From Lentzea sp. NEAU-D7 (GTDB taxonomy: Bacteria; Actinomycetota; Actinomycetes; Mycobacteriales; Pseudonocardiaceae): DNA of 64,000 nt. Every line of letters begins with the position of its first letter. Position 1 is the first letter of the stretch. The DNA is taken from positions 1 to 64,000 of the forward strand of contig NZ_JAPJDL010000027.1 in NCBI RefSeq assembly GCF_026242055.1. Reading direction: 5' to 3'. A program made the position numbers and the translations under genes. A model generated the notes under the pieces. That model ran no database searches and was not told the DNA's origin. It worked only from the letters and a program-made list of their open reading frames with translations. Of the stretch, positions 33,813 to 43,297 are shown piece by piece.

Positions 33813-34582
33813 ATGCCCACGTGGGCTTCGTCGAAGGAGTCCGGGCGCCAGTCGTTGACCGCGACGACGCCCGGCTCCAGCATCTCCATGCCGTCGAAGA
33901 ACCGCGTCACCTCGGCGTGCGTGCGCATCGTGAGCTTGTTGTCCGAGTTGCTGTAGATCTTGGCGACCTCACGTGCCTCGGCGAGCTCCTCGTCGGACAG
34001 CGTGTCCCAGGTGGCGTGGGTGATGGCGAGGTACGAACCGGACGGCAGGTCGGCCATGTACTGGGCGATGGCCTCGTACGGGCTGTCGGTGTCCGGGACG
34101 AAGTGCAGCGCGGCGATCACGAGCACGCCGACCGGGCGGGAGAAGTCGAGCGTCTCGCGGGCGCCGGCGAGGACCGTGGAGGTCGCGCGGAGGTCGGCGA
34201 GGATCGCGTTGGCGTTGGGGTTGTCGGCCAGCAGGGCGTTGCTGTGCGAGACGGCGACCGGCTCGAAGTCGACGTAGACGACGCGGGCGTCCGGGTTGTC
34301 GTGCTGGGCGATCTCGTGGACGTTGCCCACGGTCGGGATGCCCGATCCGAGGTCGAGGAACTGGTCGACGCCCTCCGCCATCAGGTGGCGGACGACGCGG
34401 CGCAGGAACGAGCGGTTCGCCTGCGCGCTCTGGGCGACGCCGGGGAAGATCTGCTCCACCTGCTTGGCGGCGGCGCGGTCGGCTTCGAAGTTGTGCGAGC
34501 CACCCAGGTAGTAGTCGTACATCCGAGCCACGCTCGGACGCGTGACGTCGACCGTGGACGGGACCCACTTCAGCTCTTCCAT
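33785..34582 (-). CDS. SAM-dependent methyltransferase, actinobacterial DUF574 type
   Basis: Class I SAM-dependent methyltransferase family expanded in actinomycetes, roughly 265 aa. It has the family opening VDVTRPSVARMYDYYLGGSHN in two parts, VEQIFPGV, NRSFLRRVVRHL, then the SAM site FLDLGSGIPT and VVYVDFEPVAV. The start is uncertain: M at 34582 has GGAGG about 12 nt upstream and lies just before the first conserved residues, while M at 34627 adds 15 unconserved residues. Its 3' end overlaps the PheRS-like gene by 28 bp. The substrate is unknown. Confidence 0.87.
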   Translation of the reverse strand: MEELKWVPSTVDVTRPSVARMYDYYLGGSHNFEADRAAAKQVEQIFPGVAQSAQANRSFLRRVVRHLMAEGVDQFLDLGSGIPTVGNVHEIAQHDNPDARVVYVDFEPVAVSHSNALLADNPNANAILADLRATSTVLAGARETLDFSRPVGVLVIAALHFVPDTDSPYEAIAQYMADLPSGSYLAITHATWDTLSDEELAEAREVAKIYSNSDNKLTMRTHAEVTRFFDGMEMLEPGVVAVNDWRPDSFDEAHVGIYGAVARKP

Positions 34583-34667
34583 CACGTGCGCATCCTCCGT
34601 CGTCGCCGCACGGGTGTCCACCGCCACACCACCGAACCGAGATGGTTTCGGTCACGTGTGGAGAACC

Positions 34668-35378
34668 ATGCACTCCAGCACCGCTGAACGCCACGCGAGG
34701 TTCCGCCTTCTCAGGGAACGCTCGCCGGTGCACTTCGACGCCGATATCGGCGGGTGGTGCATCACCCGTTACGACGACGTGCTCACAGTGCTCGGCATCG
34801 ATTCCGGTGATCCGGAACCGCTACCCAAAAGGGTGATCGCGCACGCCGTGAAGCTCGCCCGGCCGGTGATCACCCTGAGCACGCTCGAAATGCTCGACGC
34901 CGACGACTGCCTGTTCGCGCGGTCGGTCGCGGCGACGGCGGCGGAGGCGTTCACGCTCGCGCACGGCGTGGAGGCGTTCGCGGCCAGCGCCTTGGCCACC
35001 ACCCAGGCGTTCCTGGTCAACGCGTTGCGCGCACTGCGCGACCACCCCGGTCAGGCCGAGCTGCTCAGGACCTCCCCGGAGCTCGCCAGGGACGCCACGG
35101 AGGAGCTGCTGCGGTTCGACACCCCGATCCCCGTCGCTCCCGCGCGCCGCACACCCCACCCGGTCGTGCTGAGCGGGCGTACGGTCGAGGCAGGTGAGGT
35201 GCTCGTGCCGGTCGTCGCGGCGGCCAACCGGTGTTCGGTGAGGTTTCCCGGTGGCGACCGCCTCGACCTGCGCCGCAGGCCCGTCGGTGTGCTGGCCGCA
35301 TGTCCCACGAGCACCGCGCTCGCCCGCGTGACCGGCGAGATCGCGCTGGTCAGACGCCTCCGGGCAGCCGCTCGCTGA
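34668..35378 (+). CDS. Truncated, degenerate cytochrome P450-like protein
   Basis: The 236-aa product keeps short stretches of the P450 fold: the N-terminal RFRLLRERSPVHFDADIGGW and YDDVLTVL, the K-helix-side ATEELLRFDTPIP, and GRTVEAGEVLVPVVAAANR. It lacks the region up to the I-helix AGxET motif. The heme loop FGxGxHxC is replaced by VGVLAACPTSTALAR, which retains a Cys but not the glycines. It is about 160 residues shorter than a P450. Start ATG 34668 has GGAG 6 nt upstream and the frame is open, so it may still be expressed. Either a decaying pseudogene or a non-heme derivative. Confidence 0.7.
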   Translation: MHSSTAERHARFRLLRERSPVHFDADIGGWCITRYDDVLTVLGIDSGDPEPLPKRVIAHAVKLARPVITLSTLEMLDADDCLFARSVAATAAEAFTLAHGVEAFAASALATTQAFLVNALRALRDHPGQAELLRTSPELARDATEELLRFDTPIPVAPARRTPHPVVLSGRTVEAGEVLVPVVAAANRCSVRFPGGDRLDLRRRPVGVLAACPTSTALARVTGEIALVRRLRAAAR

Positions 35379-35417
35379 CAGCGAACACGGCAGGGGAACA
35401 CCAACCCGCTCCATTTG

Positions 35418-35438
35418 GTTGAGCGATACAGACTCAAC
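35418..35438 (+). promoter_or_regulatory. HAIR-like HspR operator upstream of lon
   Basis: GTTGAGC-N7-ACTCAAC (35418-35424 and 35432-35438) closely matches the HspR-associated inverted repeat CTTGAGT-N7-ACTCAAG known from Streptomyces and mycobacteria. It ends 16 bp before the lon ATG. Lon is an established member of the HspR heat-shock regulon in Streptomyces, which supports the call. Confidence 0.8.
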
Positions 35439-35454
35439 TTTGGAGGGTGACGAG

Positions 35455-37803
<2,349 letters not shown>

Positions 37804-37814
37804 CGGAAGAGACC

Positions 37815-37858
37815 CCTCGTGGGGCAGCAGCGGCGACTGCTGCCCCACGAGGCTTTGC
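37815..37858 (+). terminator. Strong terminator after lon
   Basis: A perfect 16-bp stem (37815-37830 with 37837-37852) and a CGGCGA loop followed by CTTTGCTC, 12 bp after the lon stop. It lies between convergent genes and may act in both directions. Confidence 0.85.
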
Positions 37859-37863
37859 TCTGT

Positions 37864-38340
37864 CTACAGGCCGACGTCGATGACGAGCCGGTTCGGGCTG
37901 GTCAGCGTGAACACCCGGTGCCACGAGTAGGGATTGCCGTACCCGACGGCGATCCCGAGCGTGGCCTCGAAGTCGCACGTGAGCGCGACTCCGCGGATGT
38001 GGCTCAGGCCAGGCGTCGCGAAGTTCTGCGACCCCGTGTAGGTCAGGTTCCCGTTGTCGTCGTGCGCGGCCGCGCCGATCAACGTGACCGACAGGATCTC
38101 GTTGATCCCGGGCCCCGCAACGGTGATCGGGTTCCCGGACGCGCAGTGCGACACGCTGGTGACCTCGCTGACCCGGTGCTCCGTCGGCAGCCCGGACAGG
38201 TCCAGCACCACGCGGCTGAAGCCGGCGTGCTGCCCGGTCCGGATGTTCGACAGAGTGGGCGTGCTCTGCGCCGACGCGTTCGGGACGAACGTGAAGACCG
38301 CCAGTACCGCCACCATCAGTGCGACAAGACGTTTGCTCAT
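37864..38340 (-). CDS. Secreted AMIN-like domain protein
   Basis: Small exported protein of 158 aa with a Sec signal peptide (residues 1-24, ending ASA). The mature part follows the AMIN-like pattern of actinobacterial secreted proteins: LSNIRTGQHAGFSRVVLDLSG in the first strands, two conserved Cys (SHCASG and LTCDFEA) likely forming a disulfide, and a C-terminal strand RLVIDVGL. Its function is unknown; AMIN domains in other bacteria target proteins to the envelope. It is paralogous to the gene at 38451. Confidence 0.82.
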   Translation of the reverse strand: MSKRLVALMVAVLAVFTFVPNASAQSTPTLSNIRTGQHAGFSRVVLDLSGLPTEHRVSEVTSVSHCASGNPITVAGPGINEILSVTLIGAAAHDDNGNLTYTGSQNFATPGLSHIRGVALTCDFEATLGIAVGYGNPYSWHRVFTLTSPNRLVIDVGL

Positions 38341-38450
38341 CTTCGGCCCCCTCTCAGGGCTCGCTCGATGTCTTCAGGACGTGTGACTCAGGCCACAGTT
38401 GCGTCAGAACGGGTAAGCGAGGAGCCGGTCCTCATTCGTCCCGCTCGGCG

Positions 38451-38897
38451 TCAGTGGTCGATGTCGACGACGACACGGGTCGGGTTGTCGAGGAACGAGA
38501 CCCGGTAGGCCCGTCCCGCACCCGCGTACCCGATCGCGAAGCCCAGGTGCGCCTCGAAGTCGCACGTGTTCGTGACGCTCCGGACGTTCAGGAGCCCAGG
38601 CGTGTCGAACGAGCGCGGCCCGGTGTAGCCGTGGGCGTCGGCGGGCCACATGGTGACTTCCAGGAACTCGTCACCCTTGGCCGTGATCGGCTTGCCGGAC
38701 CCGCAGTGGTACGGCTCGGACGTCCGCCCCGCCACCACCTCGGGCCGAGGCCCGCTGAAGTCGAACACGACCCGGTCGAACCCGGCGTGCCGCCCGGTCC
38801 GGATGTTCGCGAGCTCGGTTCCCTCGGCCGCCGACGCGGCCGGCACGACGCTCATCGCCATCCCCAAGGCGACGAGCACGACAACGATGCGCTTCAT
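38451..38897 (-). CDS. Secreted AMIN-like domain protein, paralogue
   Basis: Exported protein of 148 aa with a signal peptide (1-23, ending ASA). It shares with the preceding gene NIRTGRHAGFDRVVFDFSG, the paired Cys (YHCGSG, NTCDFEA), LGFAIGY and a terminal VVVDI strand. The two genes are tandem on the minus strand with 110 bp between them and look like an old local duplication. Function unknown. Confidence 0.82.
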   Translation of the reverse strand: MKRIVVVLVALGMAMSVVPAASAAEGTELANIRTGRHAGFDRVVFDFSGPRPEVVAGRTSEPYHCGSGKPITAKGDEFLEVTMWPADAHGYTGPRSFDTPGLLNVRSVTNTCDFEAHLGFAIGYAGAGRAYRVSFLDNPTRVVVDIDH

Positions 38898-38957
38898 CTC
38901 TCCCCCTCCCGAAAGACCCCCACGTTCACACGCCGGACGAGCCCCCGGGGTTGCCCG

Positions 38958-39728
38958 CTACCCGAGGAAGTCCTCCAGCGGCACCGGCGTCAGCCCGTCC
39001 TGCTTCGCCCGGTTCAGGAAGGCCGTGAAGTCCTCGACGAACGTCGTGCGGAAGTGCATGAGCACGATGTCTCCAGGGGTGAGCTTGTCCCCCTGCTGGA
39101 ACTGCACCCGCCCGTCGTTGACAGCGGCAGTCCAGTTCACCAGCGCCTTGAACCCGCAACTGGCCGCCGCCTGGCGGGTCGTCGCGTCGTAGTTCCCGAA
39201 CGGCGGCCGGAACAACGCAGGCCGCTTCCCGTAGTCCCCGGCGAGGAAGTCGGCGTTGCCGCAGATCTCGTTCTTCTGGAACTCGAACCCCTTCCCCAGA
39301 AGGTTCGGGTGATTCGACGTGTGGCTGTGCACCGTCACGGGCAACCGCTTGAAGTAGTCCTTGTGCCCCTCGGCGTACTTCGTGTTCAGGAACACCGACG
39401 GCCACACCCCGGCCTGGATCATCAGCTCACGAGCCTTGGGGTGCTGCACAGCTCCGTCGTCGATCGTGATGAACACGTACGGCTTGTCCGTCTGGATCCG
39501 CGTGACGACGGGCACCATCCCGTCCACGACAGCAGGCGCCTTGGCCTGCACGGTCCCATAAGGATAAGGCGGCTCGAACATCCTCTTGGGCCGCTCCTGC
39601 ACGCTGGTCGTCACCGGCGGAGAAGACGTCGTCAACACCGGCCCGCCGGTCTGGGTCCCAGGCGCGTCCCCACACGCCACAACCCCGGCAACCAGCAAAA
39701 AGGCAGCGAAAAGCCGCAACATGGACAT
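38958..39728 (-). CDS. Polysaccharide deacetylase-family lipoprotein (CE4-like)
   Basis: Membrane-anchored carbohydrate deacetylase homologue of 256 aa. The lipobox VAGVVAC marks lipid modification at Cys19, followed by a Thr/Ser/Pro linker. NodB-fold motifs: TIDDGA (motif 1, with Gly-Ala in place of GPH), HSHTSNHPNL (motif 2, metal His residues), RPPFGNYD (motif 3) and DIVLMHF (motif 5). Motif 1 keeps both Asp residues, so activity is possible. Likely substrate is cell-wall peptidoglycan or chitin-type polymer, inferred from the family. GGAGGGGG precedes the ATG by 7 nt. Confidence 0.9.
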   Translation of the reverse strand: MSMLRLFAAFLLVAGVVACGDAPGTQTGGPVLTTSSPPVTTSVQERPKRMFEPPYPYGTVQAKAPAVVDGMVPVVTRIQTDKPYVFITIDDGAVQHPKARELMIQAGVWPSVFLNTKYAEGHKDYFKRLPVTVHSHTSNHPNLLGKGFEFQKNEICGNADFLAGDYGKRPALFRPPFGNYDATTRQAAASCGFKALVNWTAAVNDGRVQFQQGDKLTPGDIVLMHFRTTFVEDFTAFLNRAKQDGLTPVPLEDFLG

Positions 39729-39817
39729 CAGGAATCCCCCTCCACGCGAAAGACGTCGCGCAGGCCCTCATGGTTGCACGGGACTAGGGTCGAAGTGATC
39801 ACAAAAGGAGGACCCCC

Positions 39818-40345
39818 ATGAGCCTCGAGCGCCCAGTCGCTCCCGACCCCTACGAGCTGCTGCCGCAGGTCGGCACCTTCACCGTCACCTCGACGGACGT
39901 GCGCGACGGCGAGCAACTCCCCGACGCCCAGGTCTTCGAGGGCGGCAACACCTCCCCCCACCTGGCCTGGTCGGGCTTCCCCGAGGAGACCCGCAGCTTC
40001 GTGGTCACCTGCTTCGACCCGGACGCCCCCACCCCGTCGGGCTTCTGGCACTGGGTGGCCGTGAACATCCCGGCAACGACAACCCACCTGGACACCGGCG
40101 CAGGCGCCGAAGACGCCACACTCCCAGGTGACGCCTTCCACGTCCGCTCCGACTACAGCACCCGAGCCTTCGGCGGCGCGGCCCCACCGAAGGGCGACCA
40201 CCCGCACCGCTACTACTTCGTGGTGCACGCGGTGGACGTCGAAAAGCTGGACGTGGACGAGAACGCCTCACCAGCGGTGGTGAGCTTCAACCTGGCGTTC
40301 CACACCCTGGCAAGGGCCATCATCACCCCCACCTACCAGCACTAA
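39818..40345 (+). CDS. YbhB/YbcL-family (PEBP-like) protein
   Basis: Cytosolic protein of 175 aa of the phosphatidylethanolamine-binding/Raf-kinase-inhibitor fold. Landmarks are [22 protein letters not shown] in two stretches, the anion-site strand [23 protein letters not shown] and [16 protein letters not shown] perfect AAAGGAGG Shine-Dalgarno sits 7 nt upstream of the ATG. The biological role of bacterial members is unclear. A large nested palindrome begins 64 bp after the stop. Confidence 0.93.
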   Translation: MSLERPVAPDPYELLPQVGTFTVTSTDVRDGEQLPDAQVFEGGNTSPHLAWSGFPEETRSFVVTCFDPDAPTPSGFWHWVAVNIPATTTHLDTGAGAEDATLPGDAFHVRSDYSTRAFGGAAPPKGDHPHRYYFVVHAVDVEKLDVDENASPAVVSFNLAFHTLARAIITPTYQH

Positions 40346-40408
40346 CGCCAAAACCCGAGCCGCCCACCCAAGCGAAGCCGAAGGCGAGCCGTCTTTCCAT
40401 ACGGGCTG

Positions 40409-40552
40409 GGCGGTGGGGTCCCATCACGAGTCGCGCCACAGCACTTGCTGCACCTGAGGAGGGGTGTCAAGCGGACACGCTTTTCGTCCGTTTGACACCC
40501 CTCCTCAGGTGTGGCCCGCTCCTGGTGCGGCTCGTGATGGGACCCCACCGCC
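40409..40552. repeat. 144-bp nested palindrome (MITE-like or strong terminator)
   Basis: Outer arms are perfect inverted repeats of 22 bp (40409-40430 and 40531-40552). Inner arms of 26 bp (40451-40476 and 40486-40511) match except for one G-T position and flank a 9-nt loop ACGCTTTTC. The 19-20 nt between inner and outer arms pair only partly. It lies in the 640-bp gene-free region between the PEBP-like gene and mycothione reductase. No transposase is present and I see no clear target-site duplication. Confidence 0.85.
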
Positions 40553-40640
40553 AACGCAACCCACGAAGCAACAGGCAGCCGCCCAACTCAACAGGCGTGC
40601 CATCTACCTACGGGCGGCGTGGCCCCCTGATCAGATTGCC

Positions 40641-40665
40641 GGGGGTCTGGGGGCAGCGCCCCCAG
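40641..40665. repeat. G/C-rich hairpin element
   Basis: GGGGGTCTGGGGGC followed by GCCCCCAG makes an 8-bp stem (40647-40654 with 40658-40665) with a 3-nt loop. Sequences of this kind recur in intergenic regions of actinomycete genomes and may be terminators or REP-like elements. Dispersal in this genome cannot be judged from one window. Confidence 0.5.
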
Positions 40666-40693
40666 GGGAAGCACGCAACCCAAGCCGCCGCCC

Positions 40694-40844
40694 GCAAGGC
40701 GACCACCCACAAAGCCGCGGCAGGCAAAGGCGACCACCCGCCAGGTCGCCGCCCGCAAAGTGACCACCCGCAAGCCGCCCACCCGCACGGTCGCCGCCCG
40801 CACGGTCGCTGCTCGCACGGTCGCTGCTCGCACGGTCACCACCC
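40694..40844. repeat. Degenerate 15-bp tandem array (10 units)
   Basis: Ten consecutive units of 15 bp (one of 16) start at 40694; examples are GCACGGTCGCTGCTC at 40800 and 40815 (identical), GCAAAGTGACCACCC at 40755 and GCCAGGTCGCCGCCC at 40740. The period is a multiple of three, and several frames on both strands stay open. On the minus strand 40891-40631 reads as five-residue units such as DRASS and DLAGG. I do not call a gene because no start or ribosome-binding site is convincing. The rest of 40845-40984 is C-rich and holds nothing I recognise. Confidence 0.75.
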
Positions 40845-40984
40845 ACCAGGCCGCCACCATCAGTCCCGCAGCCCACACCCCACCCACCCACCCACCCACG
40901 TCACCGCCCCCAAGCCCCCCGCGTAAGCCCCCCGTAACCCCCAACCGGGGAACACCCCCCACCCCGAAATGGTTGGATCCACAC

Positions 40985-42358
40985 GTGAGGCACTTCGACC
41001 TGGTCATCATCGGCACCGGCTCCGGCAACAGCATCCCGACGGAAGCCATGGCAGGCTGGCAGATCGCCATCCTGGAAAAGGGCACCTTCGGCGGCACCTG
41101 CCTGAACGTGGGCTGCATCCCGACAAAGATGTTCGTCCACACCGCGGACCAGGCAGCAGCCCCGGCCAACGCCAAGAAGCTGGGCGTGGACGCCACCCTG
41201 GACGCGGTCCACTGGCCGGAGATCCGGGACCGGATCTTCAACAGGATCGACCCGATCGCCGAGGGCGGCCGCAACTGGCGCGCCAACGAGAACGCGAACG
41301 TGACGGTCTACGAGGGCACGGCGCACTTCATCGACGCGCACACGATCGACACCGGTACGGGCGAGACGATCACCGCCGACCGGATCGTGGTGGCCGCGGG
41401 CAGCCGTCCGACCGTCCCGGACATCGCGGACCTGGACACCACGGGCTTCCACACGAGCGACACCGTCATGCGCCTCGACGAGCTCCCCGAGAGCATGATC
41501 ATCGTCGGTAGCGGTTTCATCGCTTCGGAGTTCGCGCACGTCTTCAGCAGCTTCGGCGTCGACGTCACGCTGATCGCCCGGTCGAACCTCCTGCTCCGCC
41601 ACGAGGACCTGGAGATCGCCCAGCGCTTCACCGAGGTCGCCAAGGGCAAGTGGAACGTCCTGCTCAACCGCAAGACGACCCGCGCCGAGAAGACCGCGAC
41701 CGGTGTGAAGCTCCACCTCGAGGGTCCCAACGGCGAGGAAACCGTTGAGGCGCAACAGCTCCTCGTCGCGGTCGGCCGGCAGCCCAACAGCGACCTGCTC
41801 CAGGTCCAGAACGCCGGTCTCGAGCAGCACCGGGACGGTCGCGTCAAGGTCGACGAGTTCCAGCGCACGAGCCAGCCGCACATCTACGCCCTGGGCGACA
41901 TCAGCTCCGACTACCAGCTCAAGCACGTCGCCAACCACGAGGCCAAGGTCGTCCAGCACAACCTGCTGCACCCCGACGACCAGATCAGGAGCGACCACCG
42001 GTTCGTCCCGGCCGCCGTCTTCTCCAGCCCGCAGATCGCGAGCGTCGGCCTGACCGAGGAACAGGCCAAGGAGAAGGGCATCCGCTACGTCACCGCCAGC
42101 CAGGCCTACGCCTCCATCGCGTACGGCTGGGCCATGGAGGACACGACCGGCTTCGCGAAGCTGATCGCGGACCCGGCCACGGGGCAGCTCCTCGGCGCGC
42201 ACATCATCGGCCCGCAGGCTTCGTCGGTGATCCAGCCGCTGATCCAGGCGATGAGCTTCGGACTGGACGCGAAGTCCATGGCACGTGGCCAGTACTGGAT
42301 CCACCCGGCGATGCCCGAGCTGGTCGAGAACGCGCTGCTGAACCTGCCGCTGGACTGA
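40985..42358 (+). CDS. mtr: Mycothione reductase
   Basis: NADPH-dependent flavoprotein that reduces mycothiol disulfide, the actinobacterial counterpart of glutathione reductase. It is 457 aa from GTG 40985 (VRHFDLVIIGTGSG, FAD-binding). The redox-active cysteines are in GGTCLNVGCIPTK, the NADPH Rossmann motif is MIIVGSGFIASEFAH, the second FAD site is YALGDISSDYQLKH, and the dimer-interface His-Glu pair is in WIHPAMPELVENALL. The open frame extends upstream to 40760 through the 15-bp repeats, but that part is low complexity and is excluded. Its presence indicates that the organism makes mycothiol. Confidence 0.95.
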   Translation: MRHFDLVIIGTGSGNSIPTEAMAGWQIAILEKGTFGGTCLNVGCIPTKMFVHTADQAAAPANAKKLGVDATLDAVHWPEIRDRIFNRIDPIAEGGRNWRANENANVTVYEGTAHFIDAHTIDTGTGETITADRIVVAAGSRPTVPDIADLDTTGFHTSDTVMRLDELPESMIIVGSGFIASEFAHVFSSFGVDVTLIARSNLLLRHEDLEIAQRFTEVAKGKWNVLLNRKTTRAEKTATGVKLHLEGPNGEETVEAQQLLVAVGRQPNSDLLQVQNAGLEQHRDGRVKVDEFQRTSQPHIYALGDISSDYQLKHVANHEAKVVQHNLLHPDDQIRSDHRFVPAAVFSSPQIASVGLTEEQAKEKGIRYVTASQAYASIAYGWAMEDTTGFAKLIADPATGQLLGAHIIGPQASSVIQPLIQAMSFGLDAKSMARGQYWIHPAMPELVENALLNLPLD

Positions 42359-42383
42359 AAGGCCTGAAAGACGGGGACTTCCG

Positions 42384-42403
42384 CCGCTGCCCAAAAGCAG
42401 CGG
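42384..42403 (+). terminator. Small hairpin after mtr
   Basis: CCGCTGC (42384-42390) pairs with GCAGCGG (42397-42403) around a CCAAAA loop, 25 bp after the mtr stop. There is no T run, so termination may be partial. Confidence 0.45.
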
Positions 42404-42422
42404 CACCGGCGACGATGCAGCG

Positions 42423-42836
42423 ATGACAGACAGAGTCCTCGTCGCCCACACGTCGAAAATCGCCGCCACGGACGAAATCGCCGAGATCATCGGCACCGAA
42501 CTCGCGGGCTGCGGGCTGAGAGTCACCGTGCTCCCGGTCGCCGCGGCCGAGTCGCTCTACGGGTTCGGTGCCGTGATCATGGGCGACGCGGCGACCCGTG
42601 ACGCGCATCGGTTCGTGAAGCGGCACAGGGTTTCCCTCAAGCACACGCCCATCTGGTTGTTCCACCGCGGCACGCCGCCCGTGCCGAACGACGTCATGCG
42701 CATGGTCCGCAAGCTCGGTGCCGGCGCGCCGATCAGCTTCGGCGGCGCGGCACCCGACTGGGACCGCGCCCACGCCTGGGCCCGCTACCTCGCCGACCGG
42801 CTCGCGGTGCTGCACCGCGGTTTCGTCTCCAACTAG
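42423..42836 (+). CDS. Flavodoxin-like protein
   Basis: Small protein of 137 aa with a flavodoxin-type FMN fold: VLVAHTSKIAATDEIAEIIG corresponds to the phosphate-binding loop strand and helix (usually T-x-T-x-N/T-T), followed by a VTVLPV strand, and GAVIMGDAATRDAH and IWLFHRGTPP near the isoalloxazine-contact positions. It resembles HemG-type flavodoxins, in which protoporphyrinogen IX is oxidised, but specificity is unproven. It begins 64 bp after mtr and ends just before the convergent VOC gene. Confidence 0.82.
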   Translation: MTDRVLVAHTSKIAATDEIAEIIGTELAGCGLRVTVLPVAAAESLYGFGAVIMGDAATRDAHRFVKRHRVSLKHTPIWLFHRGTPPVPNDVMRMVRKLGAGAPISFGGAAPDWDRAHAWARYLADRLAVLHRGFVSN

Positions 42837-43241
42837 CTAGGCCTGCTGGATGCGGACGGTGTTGCCGGCCGGGTCGCGGAACACGCAGTCCCGCGCGCCC
42901 CACGGCTGATCCGCCGGCTCCTGCACGACGTCCGCGCCACCGGCCTGAAGCTTCTCGAACGCGCCGTCGAGATCCGACGTGGCGAGGTTGATGAACGCGT
43001 ACGACCCGTTCTCGATCATCTCGGCGATCGCGGTGCGCTGACCGTCCGTCAGCCCTTCGGCCATGGCCGGCGGTTCCAGGACGACGGCGGAGCCGCCCCC
43101 GGCGGGCGCGACGGTGATCCAGCGCATCGTGCCCTGGCCGACGTCGGCACGGACCTCCCAGCCGAGCAGATCGCGGTAGAACGCGAGCGAGGCCTCGGGG
43201 TCGGTGTGCGGGAGGAACGTGGCGTGAATGGTGATGTCCAT
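42837..43241 (-). CDS. VOC-family (glyoxalase/bleomycin-resistance fold) protein
   Basis: 134-aa vicinal-oxygen-chelate protein: MDITIHATFLPHTDPEASLAFYRDLLGWEV is split over the first beta-alpha unit, the second half has YAFINLATSDLDGAFEKL, and it ends with RDPAGNTVRIQQ, the usual C-terminal metal-ligand strand. It may be a dioxygenase/lyase or a drug-binding protein; no substrate is evident. It is the downstream neighbour of the MFS gene on the same strand, with 56 bp between them. Confidence 0.9.
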   Translation of the reverse strand: MDITIHATFLPHTDPEASLAFYRDLLGWEVRADVGQGTMRWITVAPAGGGSAVVLEPPAMAEGLTDGQRTAIAEMIENGSYAFINLATSDLDGAFEKLQAGGADVVQEPADQPWGARDCVFRDPAGNTVRIQQA

Positions 43242-43297
43242 GCCCGCAACGCTAGGACCAGCGCGAACGCGAAGCTTCTCGATTCCTGACCGACTGG

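Noticed and set aside
40409-40552. Insertion-sequence terminal repeats
   Set aside because: The arms enclose only about 100 bp, with no transposase or clear target duplication, so an autonomous insertion element is excluded; a MITE remains possible.
40760-40984. 75-residue N-terminal extension of mycothione reductase
   Set aside because: It is made of the 15-bp repeat and Pro/Thr runs, has no homology to the enzyme, and the GTG at 40985 directly precedes the FAD-binding motif.
40588-41286. Minus-strand 232-codon frame across the repeats and mtr start
   Set aside because: Half of it lies antisense to mtr; the repetitive half has no ribosome-binding site. Only the possible pentapeptide relic is kept as a finding.
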